Shown here: piece after piece, positions 9,217 through 17,764 of the stretch
Layout of the letters: each line of letters starts with the position of its first letter
Numbering within the stretch: position 1 is the first letter of the stretch
Origin: JAHBVL01 sp963712055
GTDB lineage: Bacteria; Chloroflexota; Chloroflexia; Thermomicrobiales; UBA6265
NCBI GenBank assembly: GCA_963712055.1
Contig: CAVQGN010000003.1
Location: 186,001-250,000, forward strand
Reading direction: 5' to 3'
Length of the DNA: 64,000 bases
Notes under the pieces: generated by a model
Told to the model about the DNA's origin: nothing
Database searches by the model: none
The model's input: only the letters and a program-made list of their open reading frames with translations
Position numbers and translations under genes: made by a program

Positions 9217-9870
9217 ATGTCCCACCTGCGTTTTATTGCTGTCGCGTTGCTCGCGGTAGTCCTAAGTAGCGGAGCGGCCTCACCAGTTTCTGCCCACGCC
9301 GAACCCGAACGCGCGATCCCGCCGATCAATGGTGAAGTCGATCAGGCGCCAGATCAGCTCGACATCTGGTTTTCTGAAGAAGTCACAAGCGAAACAGTCG
9401 TTCTCGTCAAGACTGCATCAGGCGATCGGGTTGATCTTGGCGCCACCGAACTCGATCTGCAGGATCCCGATCGAAAGCATGTCGTGGTCTCGCTGCAACC
9501 CAACCTCCCAGCGGCGACCTATGCCGTCGAATGGACCTCTGTGTCTGGCGAAGACGGTGACACCGATAGTGGATCGTTCACGTTCACTGTGCTGACCGAC
9601 ACTCCGGTTGCGAGTCCCATAGCAAGTCCTGTTGCGGCGACTCCAGTCGCTTCGCCGACCGCAGGAACTCCGGTTGCCGGGATGATCCTCGGCCAATCAA
9701 CTGAGCGAATTGCCAACGATTCTGTCGACGGTCGTGCGTTTCTGATCGCATTGGCTGTCGGTGTGGTTGCAGCGTTGCTGATTTTCGGATTCTGGCTGCT
9801 CGTCAAGCCGCGCGGTGATGAGATCGTCGATTACTCCTCTGACTCGAACGACCAGACTACTCACACTTAG
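9217..9870 (+). CDS. CopC-domain protein with C-terminal membrane anchor
   Basis: A 217-residue exported protein with a copper-resistance CopC-type fold. After a signal peptide (about residues 1-27, ending PVSAHA) comes the mature start AHAEPERAIPPINGEV. Its His immediately after the cleavage site is the usual N-terminal copper ligand position in CopC. The segments DQLDIWFSEEV, LPAATYAVEWTSVSGEDGD and SGSFTFTV are typical of the domain. A low-complexity Val-Ala-Ser-Pro linker (about 132-165) leads to one membrane helix (about 179-199) and a short acidic tail. The ATG at 9217 is supported by GGAG nine bases upstream and by the terminator before it. It is followed 26 bases later by a cytochrome c gene. 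Confidence 0.88.
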   Translation: MSHLRFIAVALLAVVLSSGAASPVSAHAEPERAIPPINGEVDQAPDQLDIWFSEEVTSETVVLVKTASGDRVDLGATELDLQDPDRKHVVVSLQPNLPAATYAVEWTSVSGEDGDTDSGSFTFTVLTDTPVASPIASPVAATPVASPTAGTPVAGMILGQSTERIANDSVDGRAFLIALAVGVVAALLIFGFWLLVKPRGDEIVDYSSDSNDQTTHT

Positions 9871-9896
9871 GGGTCACTCACCAGGATACAGGTTCC

Positions 9897-10463
9897 ATGG
9901 ACGCCGTTGTCCCGCTCGTTTCGTTTCCGCCAATCAACCAGCATAGTCTCGGAGGAGGGTTTCTTCTTCTGACTGGGTTGATCGGTTTGGTCATCGGACT
10001 GCGGACAACCTCCTCCGCGTTTCGCAAGGAGATCAGCGTGCTGAGCCTTCTGGCGCTCGCTGTTGGAGCCGGACTGATGGTTCTTGCCTGGACCGGAGCG
10101 TCTTCGCCGGGCCTCGATTTGTCGACTCCCAACCCTATAGCGGCATCGACCAATTCGTTGCTATCCGGCGAAGCGGTCTACGAATCACGTTGTCTGAGTT
10201 GCCACGGCGTTGACGGAAACGGCGATGGACCCGCTGGAGAAGGTCTGATGCCTCCACCAGCCAATTTTCACGCCTTGCACGCGCTGATTCATCCCGATGC
10301 TCAGTTATTCAACTGGATCGACCGGGGGAAATCAGGAACGGGAATGCCAGCTTTCGGAGATGAGTTAACGGATGCCCAGATCTGGGATGCTATCAACTAC
10401 CTGCAGGCGATGCAGCAAGGCGGACAGGCACCAGACCTCTCGATGGCGACGCCCACGCCTTAA
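9897..10463 (+). CDS. Membrane-anchored c-type cytochrome
   Basis: A 188-residue protein with two hydrophobic segments in its N-terminal half (about residues 18-35 and 48-66) and one heme-binding motif CLSCHG at about residues 97-102. The heme's distal Met ligand is probably in GTGMPAFGDELTD, and the fold ends in IWDAINYLQAM, the usual closing helix of class I cytochromes. It therefore looks like an electron carrier facing the outside of the membrane. It is probably co-transcribed with the CopC-like gene, which suggests a link to copper handling or an oxidase, although no oxidase gene is in the window. Confidence 0.9.
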   Translation: MDAVVPLVSFPPINQHSLGGGFLLLTGLIGLVIGLRTTSSAFRKEISVLSLLALAVGAGLMVLAWTGASSPGLDLSTPNPIAASTNSLLSGEAVYESRCLSCHGVDGNGDGPAGEGLMPPPANFHALHALIHPDAQLFNWIDRGKSGTGMPAFGDELTDAQIWDAINYLQAMQQGGQAPDLSMATPTP

Positions 10464-10537
10464 CCGAATTCAAGGTGGGCGTATCATCCTGAACAGGAGA
10501 CAGATATCGACGGTGATTCACAAGGAGCGACGACCGA

Positions 10538-11803
10538 ATGCGGGTTCTGGTGGTGGGGAGCGGTGGACGTGAGCATGCGCTGGCCTGGAAACTCGCTCAG
10601 AGTCAGAAGGTGACAGCAATCTACTGCGCGCCGGGAAATGCCGGCACCACCGCAGTGGCCAAGAACCTGCCAGTTGCCGTTCTCGACATTCCCGGGCTAA
10701 CCAAAGCCGCAGTCGAGCAGGCGATCGATCTGGTCGTAGTTGGTCCAGAAGCGCCGCTCGCACTCGGTTTGGCTGACTCGCTCCGCGAGGAGGGGATAGC
10801 GGTTTTTGGTCCCTCACAGGCTGCTGCGCGCATTGAGACGAGCAAGTCGTGGGCGAAAGCGATCATGGCCGCTGCCGGGGTGCCAACGGCTCGCAGCGTT
10901 ACCGTTGAGGACGTTGACGCGGCCTATGCAGCCTTGGGCGATTTTGCGGAACCATTGGTCATCAAAGCAGATGGGCTGGCCGCTGGCAAGGGCGTTGTGG
11001 TCGCGGAAACCAGGGAAACAGCACGCCAGGCAATCGATTCGATGATGATCGAGGAGTCGCTTGGAGAAGCCGGTGCATCGATCGTGATCGAGGAATTTCT
11101 CCTCGGAACCGAGGTTTCGCTGTTTGCGCTGACCGATGGGAACTCGATCCGGATGCTGCTCCCATCCTGCGACTACAAACGCGCGTGCGATGACGACCAA
11201 GGACCGAACACCGGCGGGATGGGTGCCTATGCACCGGCGCCCTTCGTCGACTCCAAGACCATGGAGCAGTTCGAGTACGACATTCTCCGACCAACGATCA
11301 CCGCCATGGACGCCGCCGGATCGCCGATGAACGGTGTGCTCTACGCCGGTCTGATGATGACCGCGACCGGTCCGATGGTGGTCGAGTTCAATTGCCGCTT
11401 TGGCGATCCGGAAACGGAAGTCGTCTTGCCATTGATGACCAGCGACCTCGCCGACCTGCTACACGCCACCGCGACGGGAAACCTGGACAACGCCGCGCCG
11501 ATCACCTGGTCAGACGACGTTGCAACTGGAGTGGTTATGGCATCTGGTGGCTATCCGGGCCACTACGTCAATGGGATGGCGATCTCAGGTCTCGAATCCG
11601 CGTCGCAGCAGGCGCTGGTGTTTCATGCCGGCACGCGATTCGAGTCGGAGAAAGTCGTCACGGCTGGTGGCAGGGTACTAGTAGTCGTCGGTCAAGGTTC
11701 AGACTTCGACGCGTCACGCACCCGAGCGTATGCCGGTGTCGACCAGATCGCGTTCGCAGATGCCATCTACCGCACCGACATCGCCGCGAGGGAAACAACC
11801 TGA
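10538..11803 (+). CDS. purD: Phosphoribosylamine-glycine ligase
   Basis: GAR synthetase, the second step of de novo purine synthesis, joining phosphoribosylamine and glycine at the cost of ATP. The 421-residue length is normal. It starts with VLVVGSGGREHALAWKL and carries the ATP-grasp segments KADGLAAGKGVVV, PNTGGMGAYAPAP and EFNCRFGDPETEVVLPL. AAGGAGCG lies upstream of the ATG. No other purine genes are adjacent, so purD is isolated here. It converges with the LuxR-type gene, only ten bases apart, with no clear terminator between them. Confidence 0.96.
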   Translation: MRVLVVGSGGREHALAWKLAQSQKVTAIYCAPGNAGTTAVAKNLPVAVLDIPGLTKAAVEQAIDLVVVGPEAPLALGLADSLREEGIAVFGPSQAAARIETSKSWAKAIMAAAGVPTARSVTVEDVDAAYAALGDFAEPLVIKADGLAAGKGVVVAETRETARQAIDSMMIEESLGEAGASIVIEEFLLGTEVSLFALTDGNSIRMLLPSCDYKRACDDDQGPNTGGMGAYAPAPFVDSKTMEQFEYDILRPTITAMDAAGSPMNGVLYAGLMMTATGPMVVEFNCRFGDPETEVVLPLMTSDLADLLHATATGNLDNAAPITWSDDVATGVVMASGGYPGHYVNGMAISGLESASQQALVFHAGTRFESEKVVTAGGRVLVVVGQGSDFDASRTRAYAGVDQIAFADAIYRTDIAARETT

Positions 11804-11813
11804 TCCGCAGGAG

Positions 11814-12503
11814 TCAGGAGGTCAGCCGTTCGTTCCTTGACGTGGACCCTGCTGGACTTAGGTCGACCCAACCGAGTTGAGCGGCTTTCAGAACAGCCTG
11901 AACACGATCGTTGACTCCGAGTTTACGAAAGACCGAGGTCAGATGGTTTTTAACCGTTTGCTCGGTAAGTGAGAGTTCACCGCCAATCTCCTTGTTCGAC
12001 AGCCCATGCGCAACACAGTCGAGCACCTCGATTTCCTTGGTCGAAAGAGGATGGCTGATCGCCAGCAAACCAGACCGGTCGGTGGACCCGCTCGGCAGCG
12101 ACCGTCCCACCAGATCTTCCTTTCCGAGCACGCGCTGAAACCGGGACATCTCCCGCAATGTGCGTGTCATTTGCGCCGCTCCGGTCTTCCGCGAAAGGGT
12201 CCAGACTCCGGTCAATGGACGGTCGTTCTGTGTTTCGACAAAGAGCCCCAACGCGAGGTGAGGCCAGCAACGCTGCAATTCGCGCGCCAGCGCGCCTCCG
12301 GTGATCCCAGGCAACGTGTCAGACAGCAACGCAAGATGTGGACGGTTTTCACGGATCAGGCGGATAGCATCGTGAGCGTTGCCCCCGGAGCCGACCAACC
12401 GCAGTTCCGACATCCGTTCGATCTCGCGAGCCACTCCCACCCGAAACATAACCTGTTCGTCAGCAATGATGATTCTGCGCACAAACACGATGATATCTCC
12501 CAT
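11814..12503 (-). CDS. LuxR-family regulator with degenerate receiver domain
   Basis: The protein has an N-terminal receiver-like domain (RRIIIADEQVMFRVGVAREI) and a C-terminal LuxR/FixJ helix-turn-helix (LSTKEIEVLDCVAHGLSNKE, then LTEQTVKNHLTSVFRKLGV). In the segment PHLALLSDTLPGITG, the position four residues before the conserved Pro-Gly is Ser, where the phospho-acceptor Asp normally sits. It is therefore an atypical, probably phosphorylation-independent regulator. No histidine kinase is adjacent. I chose the ATG at 12503; an ATG at 12533 would add ten residues. Confidence 0.85.
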   Translation of the reverse strand: MGDIIVFVRRIIIADEQVMFRVGVAREIERMSELRLVGSGGNAHDAIRLIRENRPHLALLSDTLPGITGGALARELQRCWPHLALGLFVETQNDRPLTGVWTLSRKTGAAQMTRTLREMSRFQRVLGKEDLVGRSLPSGSTDRSGLLAISHPLSTKEIEVLDCVAHGLSNKEIGGELSLTEQTVKNHLTSVFRKLGVNDRVQAVLKAAQLGWVDLSPAGSTSRNERLTS

Positions 12504-12612
12504 CCCGGACCTGATTCTCTCGACTACCTCCAAGCATGGCTACGTGTTCGATCGGTAGCATCAGTCATCTGGGTGATCAGTGGGATGCCAAAAGTCACCC
12601 CCTGGAGTGATT

Positions 12613-13191
12613 TCAGGACAGCGGCTGCCGGTTTGCGCGCTGCAAGAGGAGCCATTGGAGGGCGATCATCGTTTTCGCGTCGGCGATCACTGGCCGACTT
12701 GAACCGAGCAAATCGGCAATCGCACCTACCGCCAGGACCACGAGTTCCACTCCCGTTTCCTTTGGGGTAACCAATTCGGCGCAGCGACATTCCGGCGCAA
12801 CGAAGAGATGGGACTCCTCGCTGCTGTAACCAGGGCTCAACCAAAACGTTCCAAGGAGATCGAATCGGCGGGCCCGACAACCCGTTTCCTCGTGCAATTC
12901 ACGGCGCGCTGCCGCTTCCGGTGATTCGTTAACATCGATCAGACCAGCCGGGATCTCGAGCAGGTAGTCATCGATCGCGGCCCTGTATTGCCGCACCAGC
13001 ACGACCCGATCATCGGTTGTCAGCGGAAGAACGCCCACAGAACCCGGATGGAACACGATTTCACGCCGAGAGGCTTGTCCATTCGGCTGCGCGAAAGTCT
13101 TGATACGTAACTCAAGCAAACGCCCAGCGTAAATCGTTTCCACCGCCTCGGTGCCTGGATTCTCCGGTCGCCACTGTTTGACATCCGGCAT
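12613..13191 (-). CDS. Nudix hydrolase, ADP-ribose pyrophosphatase type
   Basis: A 192-residue Nudix enzyme, most like ADP-sugar pyrophosphatases that cleave ADP-ribose to AMP and ribose-5-phosphate. The Nudix box is complete: GLIDVNESPEAAARRELHEE followed by TG, giving the Gx5Ex7REx2EExG pattern with all catalytic glutamates. The preceding VVLVRQYRAAIDDYLLEIPAG is characteristic of the ADP-ribose subgroup. It is followed by a 110-base gap to the LuxR-type gene on the same strand. The substrate beyond the ADP-ribose class cannot be set from sequence alone. Confidence 0.93.
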   Translation of the reverse strand: MPDVKQWRPENPGTEAVETIYAGRLLELRIKTFAQPNGQASRREIVFHPGSVGVLPLTTDDRVVLVRQYRAAIDDYLLEIPAGLIDVNESPEAAARRELHEETGCRARRFDLLGTFWLSPGYSSEESHLFVAPECRCAELVTPKETGVELVVLAVGAIADLLGSSRPVIADAKTMIALQWLLLQRANRQPLS

Positions 13192-13220
13192 CTCGGGCCT
13201 CTATTCGTTGAGTTGAGAGG

Positions 13221-13291
13221 AGGCGCCAGGCGGATTCGAACCGCCGATCAGGGTTTTGCAGACCCGTGCCTTACCGCTTGGCTATGGCGCC
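13221..13291 (-). tRNA. tRNA-Cys (anticodon GCA)
   Basis: The minus strand folds into a full cloverleaf. The 7-bp acceptor stem is GGCGCCA with UGGCGCC. The D arm contains AAGCGGUAAGGC. The anticodon stem-loop is CGGGU-CUGCAAA-ACCCU, with anticodon GCA. The T arm is GGCGG-UUCGAAU-CCGCC. The discriminator base is U, as in nearly all cysteine tRNAs. CCA is not encoded. It lies alone between the Nudix and M20 genes. Confidence 0.97.
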
Positions 13292-13434
13292 AGAATGCCA
13301 TTCCGGCGGAATCTGATAGTACCACGGGATTCACCTCGCTCTCGATCTGACGAGAAATCCTCGCATCAGACTCCAACTAGAAGCGGTACGATTCCAGAGT
13401 GTCGGCGCCACGCCAGAAGAATAGGGGAGTCACC

Positions 13435-14701
13435 ATGTCCGAACAACGCATCAGCGAGGCCAAACAGACGCTTTGGGACCAGATCGACCGCGAGCCAGAC
13501 CTCTTGACCACGACCATCGCCGACCTGGTCCGGATTCCCAGTCTTCTTGGCGACGAGGCCCCGGTCCAGCACTATGTTGCCGACAGTCTCGTCTCATCCG
13601 GTTTCGAAACAGAAACCTGGGATCTCGACGATGCGATCCTCGACCAACCAAACGCCGGGCGCAGTGGAGTTCCCTTCGCCGGCAGACCTAATGTCACGGG
13701 CAAGAAACGTGGTTCAGGAGAAGGTCGCTCGCTGATCCTCAATGGGCATATCGACGTGGTCAGTCCGGAACCCGTGAGCGCCTGGACGCATGACCCCTGG
13801 GGCGCTGAGATCGTCGACAACCGGATGTTTGGGCGCGGGTCATTCGACATGAAGAGCGGCGTCGGTCTGAACCTCGTGCTTCCGCAGATGCTGGCGCGAC
13901 TCGGTATTGATCTTGGCGCCGACCTAATGGTGCATTCCGTGATCGAAGAAGAATGCACCGGCAACGGCGCACTCGCCGCTAGTCTCCGCGATTCTGCAGA
14001 CGCGGCGATCGTGACCGAACCGCAATTCTCGAGCTATACCAGAGCGCATCTCGGCGTGATCTGGTTTCGGGTTCATATTGACGGTATTTCGACCCACGCC
14101 GGTCATGCCTGGCAGGGAGTCAATGCAATCGTGAAAACGGTCCCCGTAATCGAAGCGTTGACCGCTCTCGATCAGGCGCTCAATCTCCAGGTCGATCCGA
14201 TCTGGGAGGGAATCCCCCACCCGATCAACCTGAATATCGGTGTTATTCAAGGCGGCGACTGGCCGAGCACGGTACCGGGGAGCTGCGATCTCCATTGCCG
14301 TGTCAGCTTTTTTCCATCGATTTCTGTGGATGAAATGCAGGCGACCATCACCAGCGCGATTGCCGAAGCCGCCCGCCACGATCCCTGGTTGCACGACCAC
14401 CCACCCGTCGTCACCTTCGATGGCTTCCGCACCGCCGGCGTGATCCTCGATGAAACCGAACCGATGCTCGCCGCGCTTAGCAGCCGCCCATACCGAGGTT
14501 TTCAATACGGTCCTGGAACCAAGGATCGCCACGGCGGTCAACGACATGCGGTATTACATCTTCAACGGCGTGCCTGCGACCTGCTATGGCGCGGCGGGTG
14601 GCAATGCTCACGCTGTTGACGAGTGGCTCGATCTCGAGAGCCTGAATCCGGTAGCTAAAGCGCTCGGTGGATTCATTCTCGACTGGTGCGGAGTCGCCTG
14701 A
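13435..14701 (+). CDS. M20-family metallo-hydrolase (ArgE/DapE type), interrupted by a +1 frameshift
   Basis: Zinc hydrolase of the acetylornithine deacetylase / succinyl-diaminopimelate desuccinylase type. The ATG at 13435 follows GGGGAG. Metal and catalytic motifs are in order: LNGHIDVVS (His, Asp), GRGSFDMKSG (Asp) and VIEEECTGNGAL (catalytic and metal Glu). The initial frame runs to about base 14480 (...EPMLAALS) and then turns to nonsense, stopping at 14619. The frame one base further continues the protein as AAHTEVFNTVLEP to GNAHAVDEWLDLES, containing the last zinc His, and ends at 14701. One extra base, or +1 slippage, near CUU-AGC-A at about 14474-14480 explains this. It may be a sequence error, a real mutation or recoding. 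Confidence 0.85.
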
Positions 14702-14824
14702 TCCATCTTGCGGGACAACACTGCCGGTCTCGTATACTTCACGACGCTGTTTCACTTGAATCAGCCCGTTGAGTTGAGGTCGCGTCCACGATGAACGTGG
14801 CCGACTATCCAAGGAGTTGAGCAG

Positions 14825-15064
14825 ATGCTCAATCTTTCAGCCGGGGACACACGGGTGTTCCTGTTTCACGCGCCGAACGCCGCCGCCGATCCATCGGGTG
14901 CGCTCGACAAGGTCAACAGCTGGCTGGGCAAGGACCGTTCGACGTCCGCCTATCCGAATCTGAAGGTCGTCGACGTGACGATTTCGCCGGACGGTTCCGG
15001 TGGGGTCTACACGCTGATCGTGGTTGATCTCGGCGCCAAGGCCGCTCCGAGCACCGATCTCTAG
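14825..15064 (+). CDS. Small conserved-looking protein, Cse60-like
   Basis: A 79-residue soluble protein with no signal peptide or membrane segment. AAGGAG sits eight bases before the ATG, so it is very likely expressed. The pattern is beta strand (TRVFLFHAP), a helix (ALDKVNSWLGKD), then LKVVDVTISPDG and YTLIVVDLG. This resembles the small sporulation-related Cse60 fold, in which a V-N-x-W/F-L helix precedes a K-V-x-D-I-x-x-S strand. The similarity is in outline only and I do not assign a function. The gene ends ten bases before the ATP-grasp gene, so the two are probably co-transcribed. Confidence 0.75.
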   Translation: MLNLSAGDTRVFLFHAPNAAADPSGALDKVNSWLGKDRSTSAYPNLKVVDVTISPDGSGGVYTLIVVDLGAKAAPSTDL

Positions 15065-15073
15065 TCGGCAGGA

Positions 15074-16378
15074 TTGGACCTGACAGGGTGCAAGGACGCT
15101 GAAGAGCGCCCGACTACCGCAGAAACGACCGGACAACGCCCGCGAGTGATCATTCTCGCGGGCGTTGCGTCCTATCGGCGAGCGGCTTTTCGCGCTGCTG
15201 CCGAACGATTGGAAATCGACCTCATCGAAGTGGCGGATATTCCGGAACCGTTGGCGGAGTTCGCGGCAATGACCACTGCCGTCGACTACAACCAGCCAGA
15301 AGAAGCCGCAGCCACGATTGCGTCGATGGCGGTCGATCGGGGCGCCACGGCGATCCTCGCGATCGACGACACAGCAACTCTGCTGGCCGCAGCGGCCAGT
15401 GACCGCAGCGGTCTCCCGCACAACGATCCCGACTCGGCCCTTGCCGCACGAGACAAATTGGTTATGCGCCAACGTCTCGAATCCGCTGGCGAACCTGTTC
15501 CCTGGTTCCGCTCCGTGCCTCTATCCACCGATCCCAGGGGGATAGCGGCGGCCGTCGCCTATCCCTGCGTCGTCAAACCGACGGCGCTGTCTGGCAGCAG
15601 AGGGGTGATTCGGGCCAACGATCCGGAGGAATTCGCATCCGCGTTCGATCGGACGAAATCGATCTCGATCGCCGAGGGTATCGATCCCGCCACGGGCGTT
15701 CTCATCGTCGAGGAGTACCTCCCCGGAGACGAAGTCGCGGTTGAAGCGATCATGACCGAGGGGCGACTCCAAGTTCTTTCGATCTTTGACAAGCCGGATC
15801 CGCTCGTTGGTCCATTTTTCGAGGAAACAATCTACGTAACCCCCTCCCGCCTCCCAGCCACGGCTCAGGCAACGATCAGCGATCGCACGGCTGGCGCTGC
15901 GGAGGCACTCGGTATTCGCACCGGCCCAGTCCATGCGGAACTGCGTGTCCACGGCAATGAGGCCTGGGTAATCGAACTAGCTGGGCGATCGATTGGAGGG
16001 ATGTGCTCAACGATTCTCGAGTTCGGTTCCGGCACGAGCCTTGAGGAACTGATCCTGCTGAACGCTGTTGGCCGTTTCGAAGGGGTTGGGTCAATGGATG
16101 GCGCGGCCGGAGTGATGATGATCCCAATTCCCGGTTCTGGCGTGCTGCGGTGCGTCAACGGACTCGACGAAGCCCGCACCGTTGCGGGTGTCACGGGCGT
16201 GCAGTTAACCGCTCAGATTGGGCTACCGATCCAGGCTTTGCCGGAGGGCGCGAGCTATCTCGGATTCATCTTCGCGAAGGGGGACGATCCGGCGACCGTC
16301 GAACAGTCGCTCCGGGAAGCTCACAGTCGACTGGAAATCAGGATCGACCGGCTGCTGTCACTGCGAAGGATTGACTGA
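15074..16378 (+). CDS. ATP-grasp ligase of unknown substrate
   Basis: A 434-residue ATP-grasp enzyme, in the group with carbamoyl-phosphate-synthase-like and dipeptide-ligase enzymes. The N-terminal Rossmann-like part is RVIILAGVASYRRAAFRAA. The ATP-grasp core follows with PCVVKPTALSGSRGV, GVLIVEEYLPGDEVAVEAI and RTGPVHAELRVHGNEAWVIE; the last has the metal-binding Glu-x-x-x-R-pattern variant EL-AGRSIGG. The start appears to be TTG at 15074 with GGCAGG just upstream, which is unusual. The preceding 79-residue gene probably shares its transcript. Possible roles are ligation of an amino acid or peptide in cofactor or secondary metabolism; the substrate is unknown. Confidence 0.87.
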   Translation: MDLTGCKDAEERPTTAETTGQRPRVIILAGVASYRRAAFRAAAERLEIDLIEVADIPEPLAEFAAMTTAVDYNQPEEAAATIASMAVDRGATAILAIDDTATLLAAAASDRSGLPHNDPDSALAARDKLVMRQRLESAGEPVPWFRSVPLSTDPRGIAAAVAYPCVVKPTALSGSRGVIRANDPEEFASAFDRTKSISIAEGIDPATGVLIVEEYLPGDEVAVEAIMTEGRLQVLSIFDKPDPLVGPFFEETIYVTPSRLPATAQATISDRTAGAAEALGIRTGPVHAELRVHGNEAWVIELAGRSIGGMCSTILEFGSGTSLEELILLNAVGRFEGVGSMDGAAGVMMIPIPGSGVLRCVNGLDEARTVAGVTGVQLTAQIGLPIQALPEGASYLGFIFAKGDDPATVEQSLREAHSRLEIRIDRLLSLRRID

Positions 16379-16391
16379 TCGCTGACAGGCT

Positions 16392-16709
16392 CTATTTCTT
16401 CCGGGGAGCGGCTCCGCCACCACCTTTGGCGGCTTGTCCCTGTCCAGGAGGAACCCAACCGTCTGGCATCCGGGCATCGCTTCCGAAAAAGAACTCCTCC
16501 ATCTGCTCGCGCAGAATTCGGCGAGTTTCCGGATCGGCCGGGTTGAGCCCGTAATGGTTGATCAGAATGGTCATATGAGGCTGCCAGAGCGAAAATCCTT
16601 CGGCTGAAACCGATTCATAGATGCGATCACCCAATGGACCGGGAAATGGCGGCGCATCGAGAGCGGGGAGTTCTCGTCCGAGTTTCACGCAGGCTACAGT
16701 TCTGGTCAT
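16392..16709 (-). CDS. YggX-family Fe(2+)-trafficking / oxidative-damage protection protein
   Basis: A 105-residue member of the YggX family. VACVKLGRELPALDAPPFPG at the N-terminus contains the conserved Cys7-type residue. The protein continues GDRIYESVSAEGFSLWQPHMTILINHYGLN and REQMEEFFFG, all diagnostic of the family. In gammaproteobacteria the protein protects iron-sulfur clusters and buffers labile iron. The usual family length is about 90; here a glycine-rich tail ending GGGGAAPRKK is added. It converges with the ATP-grasp gene. The neighbouring genes do not suggest a specific partner. Confidence 0.92.
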   Translation of the reverse strand: MTRTVACVKLGRELPALDAPPFPGPLGDRIYESVSAEGFSLWQPHMTILINHYGLNPADPETRRILREQMEEFFFGSDARMPDGWVPPGQGQAAKGGGGAAPRKK

Positions 16710-16806
16710 TGGCTCTTTGCATGGTCATCACGACGCGAAGCCTGAATAGCCCCGCTGAACGGACTCGTTCGCAAGTATTGTACGGTCAATCCAGAGATCG
16801 GTAACG

Positions 16807-17742
16807 ATGAACCCTCCTATCCGTACCACCGGCCGCTTCTCAACCGCTCCAGACATCGTGCTTTTTGGAACGCACTGTCGCTTCACAGCCACCGTGCTCC
16901 AGCGATTGATCGAGGAGGGCAATTCGGTTCGGCTTGTGATTCTGCCAGACTTGTCCGACAGCGGTGTGCGAATCATCCACCATCCGACCAACAAACCGCG
17001 TCTGCCCATGCTGGCGGCCGATCCGTCGCCACGTGTTCTTCCGACGGTGACCTCGCTGTGCTATGCGCATGGGATCATGATGGTCGAAACGCGAGCGGCC
17101 GATCTCCCCTCACTGCCGACCCGGTTTGCCGCGCTGAACACGAGTCTGTCGATCGGGGTCTGCTTTCCACGCAAACTGCCCGTCGCCCTGCTACGGGAAC
17201 TGCCTCGACCTCCTCTGAACCTCCACCCGTCGCTTCTGCCCCGCCACCGCGGGCCAGAACCGCTGTTCTGGACTTTTCATGGAGGTGATCGCGAAAGCGG
17301 CGTCACGATTCACGCCATGGACGCGGGTTTCGACACCGGTCCGGTGCTTCACCAAGGGCGAGTTCCGCTTCCGCCCGGAATCAGCTGGGAGAAACTCGAT
17401 CTCGACCTGATCGACCTCGCCGCTGCCCGCCTCGTCCCGTTGACTGCTGACTACTGGAATGGCGAACTCATTGGAGAGCCGCAACCACAGCTAGATCCGC
17501 CTTGGGCGCGAATTCCACGGACGACGGACCTCGTCATCGGTAGCGACTGGTCGGCTGAACGGGCGTTTCGCTTTGCCAGTGGAGTGGGTGCTCGCTTTGG
17601 ACCGCTTCAGGTCCTGCAGCCAGATGGGTCGTTGATCGAGGTTCGCGGCGCAACCGGCTTCTCAGTTGACCGTGGCGCATTAGCCGCCAACCACGAAATC
17701 CTGGTCCAATTTGCCGATGGTTGGGTCTCCTTTGCCCGCTGA
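16807..17742 (+). CDS. Formyltransferase-fold protein (methionyl-tRNA formyltransferase-like)
   Basis: A 311-residue protein with the formyltransferase core. LNLHPSLLPRHRGPEPLFW carries the catalytic Asn-x-His, and VTIHAMDAGFDTGPVL supplies the catalytic Asp. These correspond to the Asn-His-Asp triad of Fmt and PurN. The C-terminal part is short, and the N-terminal part (APDIVLFGTHCRFTATVLQR) differs from typical Fmt. A non-tRNA substrate, such as a nucleotide sugar or amino acid, is as likely as initiator tRNA. The gene stands alone between YggX (divergent) and a hydrolase (convergent). I give no gene symbol because the true Fmt could be elsewhere. Confidence 0.82.
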   Translation: MNPPIRTTGRFSTAPDIVLFGTHCRFTATVLQRLIEEGNSVRLVILPDLSDSGVRIIHHPTNKPRLPMLAADPSPRVLPTVTSLCYAHGIMMVETRAADLPSLPTRFAALNTSLSIGVCFPRKLPVALLRELPRPPLNLHPSLLPRHRGPEPLFWTFHGGDRESGVTIHAMDAGFDTGPVLHQGRVPLPPGISWEKLDLDLIDLAAARLVPLTADYWNGELIGEPQPQLDPPWARIPRTTDLVIGSDWSAERAFRFASGVGARFGPLQVLQPDGSLIEVRGATGFSVDRGALAANHEILVQFADGWVSFAR

Positions 17743-17764
17743 TCCGCATCAGGACCTCGATTCG

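Noticed and set aside
14450..14701. A separate short gene starting at ATG 14450
   Set aside because: Its sequence continues the M20 hydrolase protein in family order, so it is the second part of a frameshifted gene.
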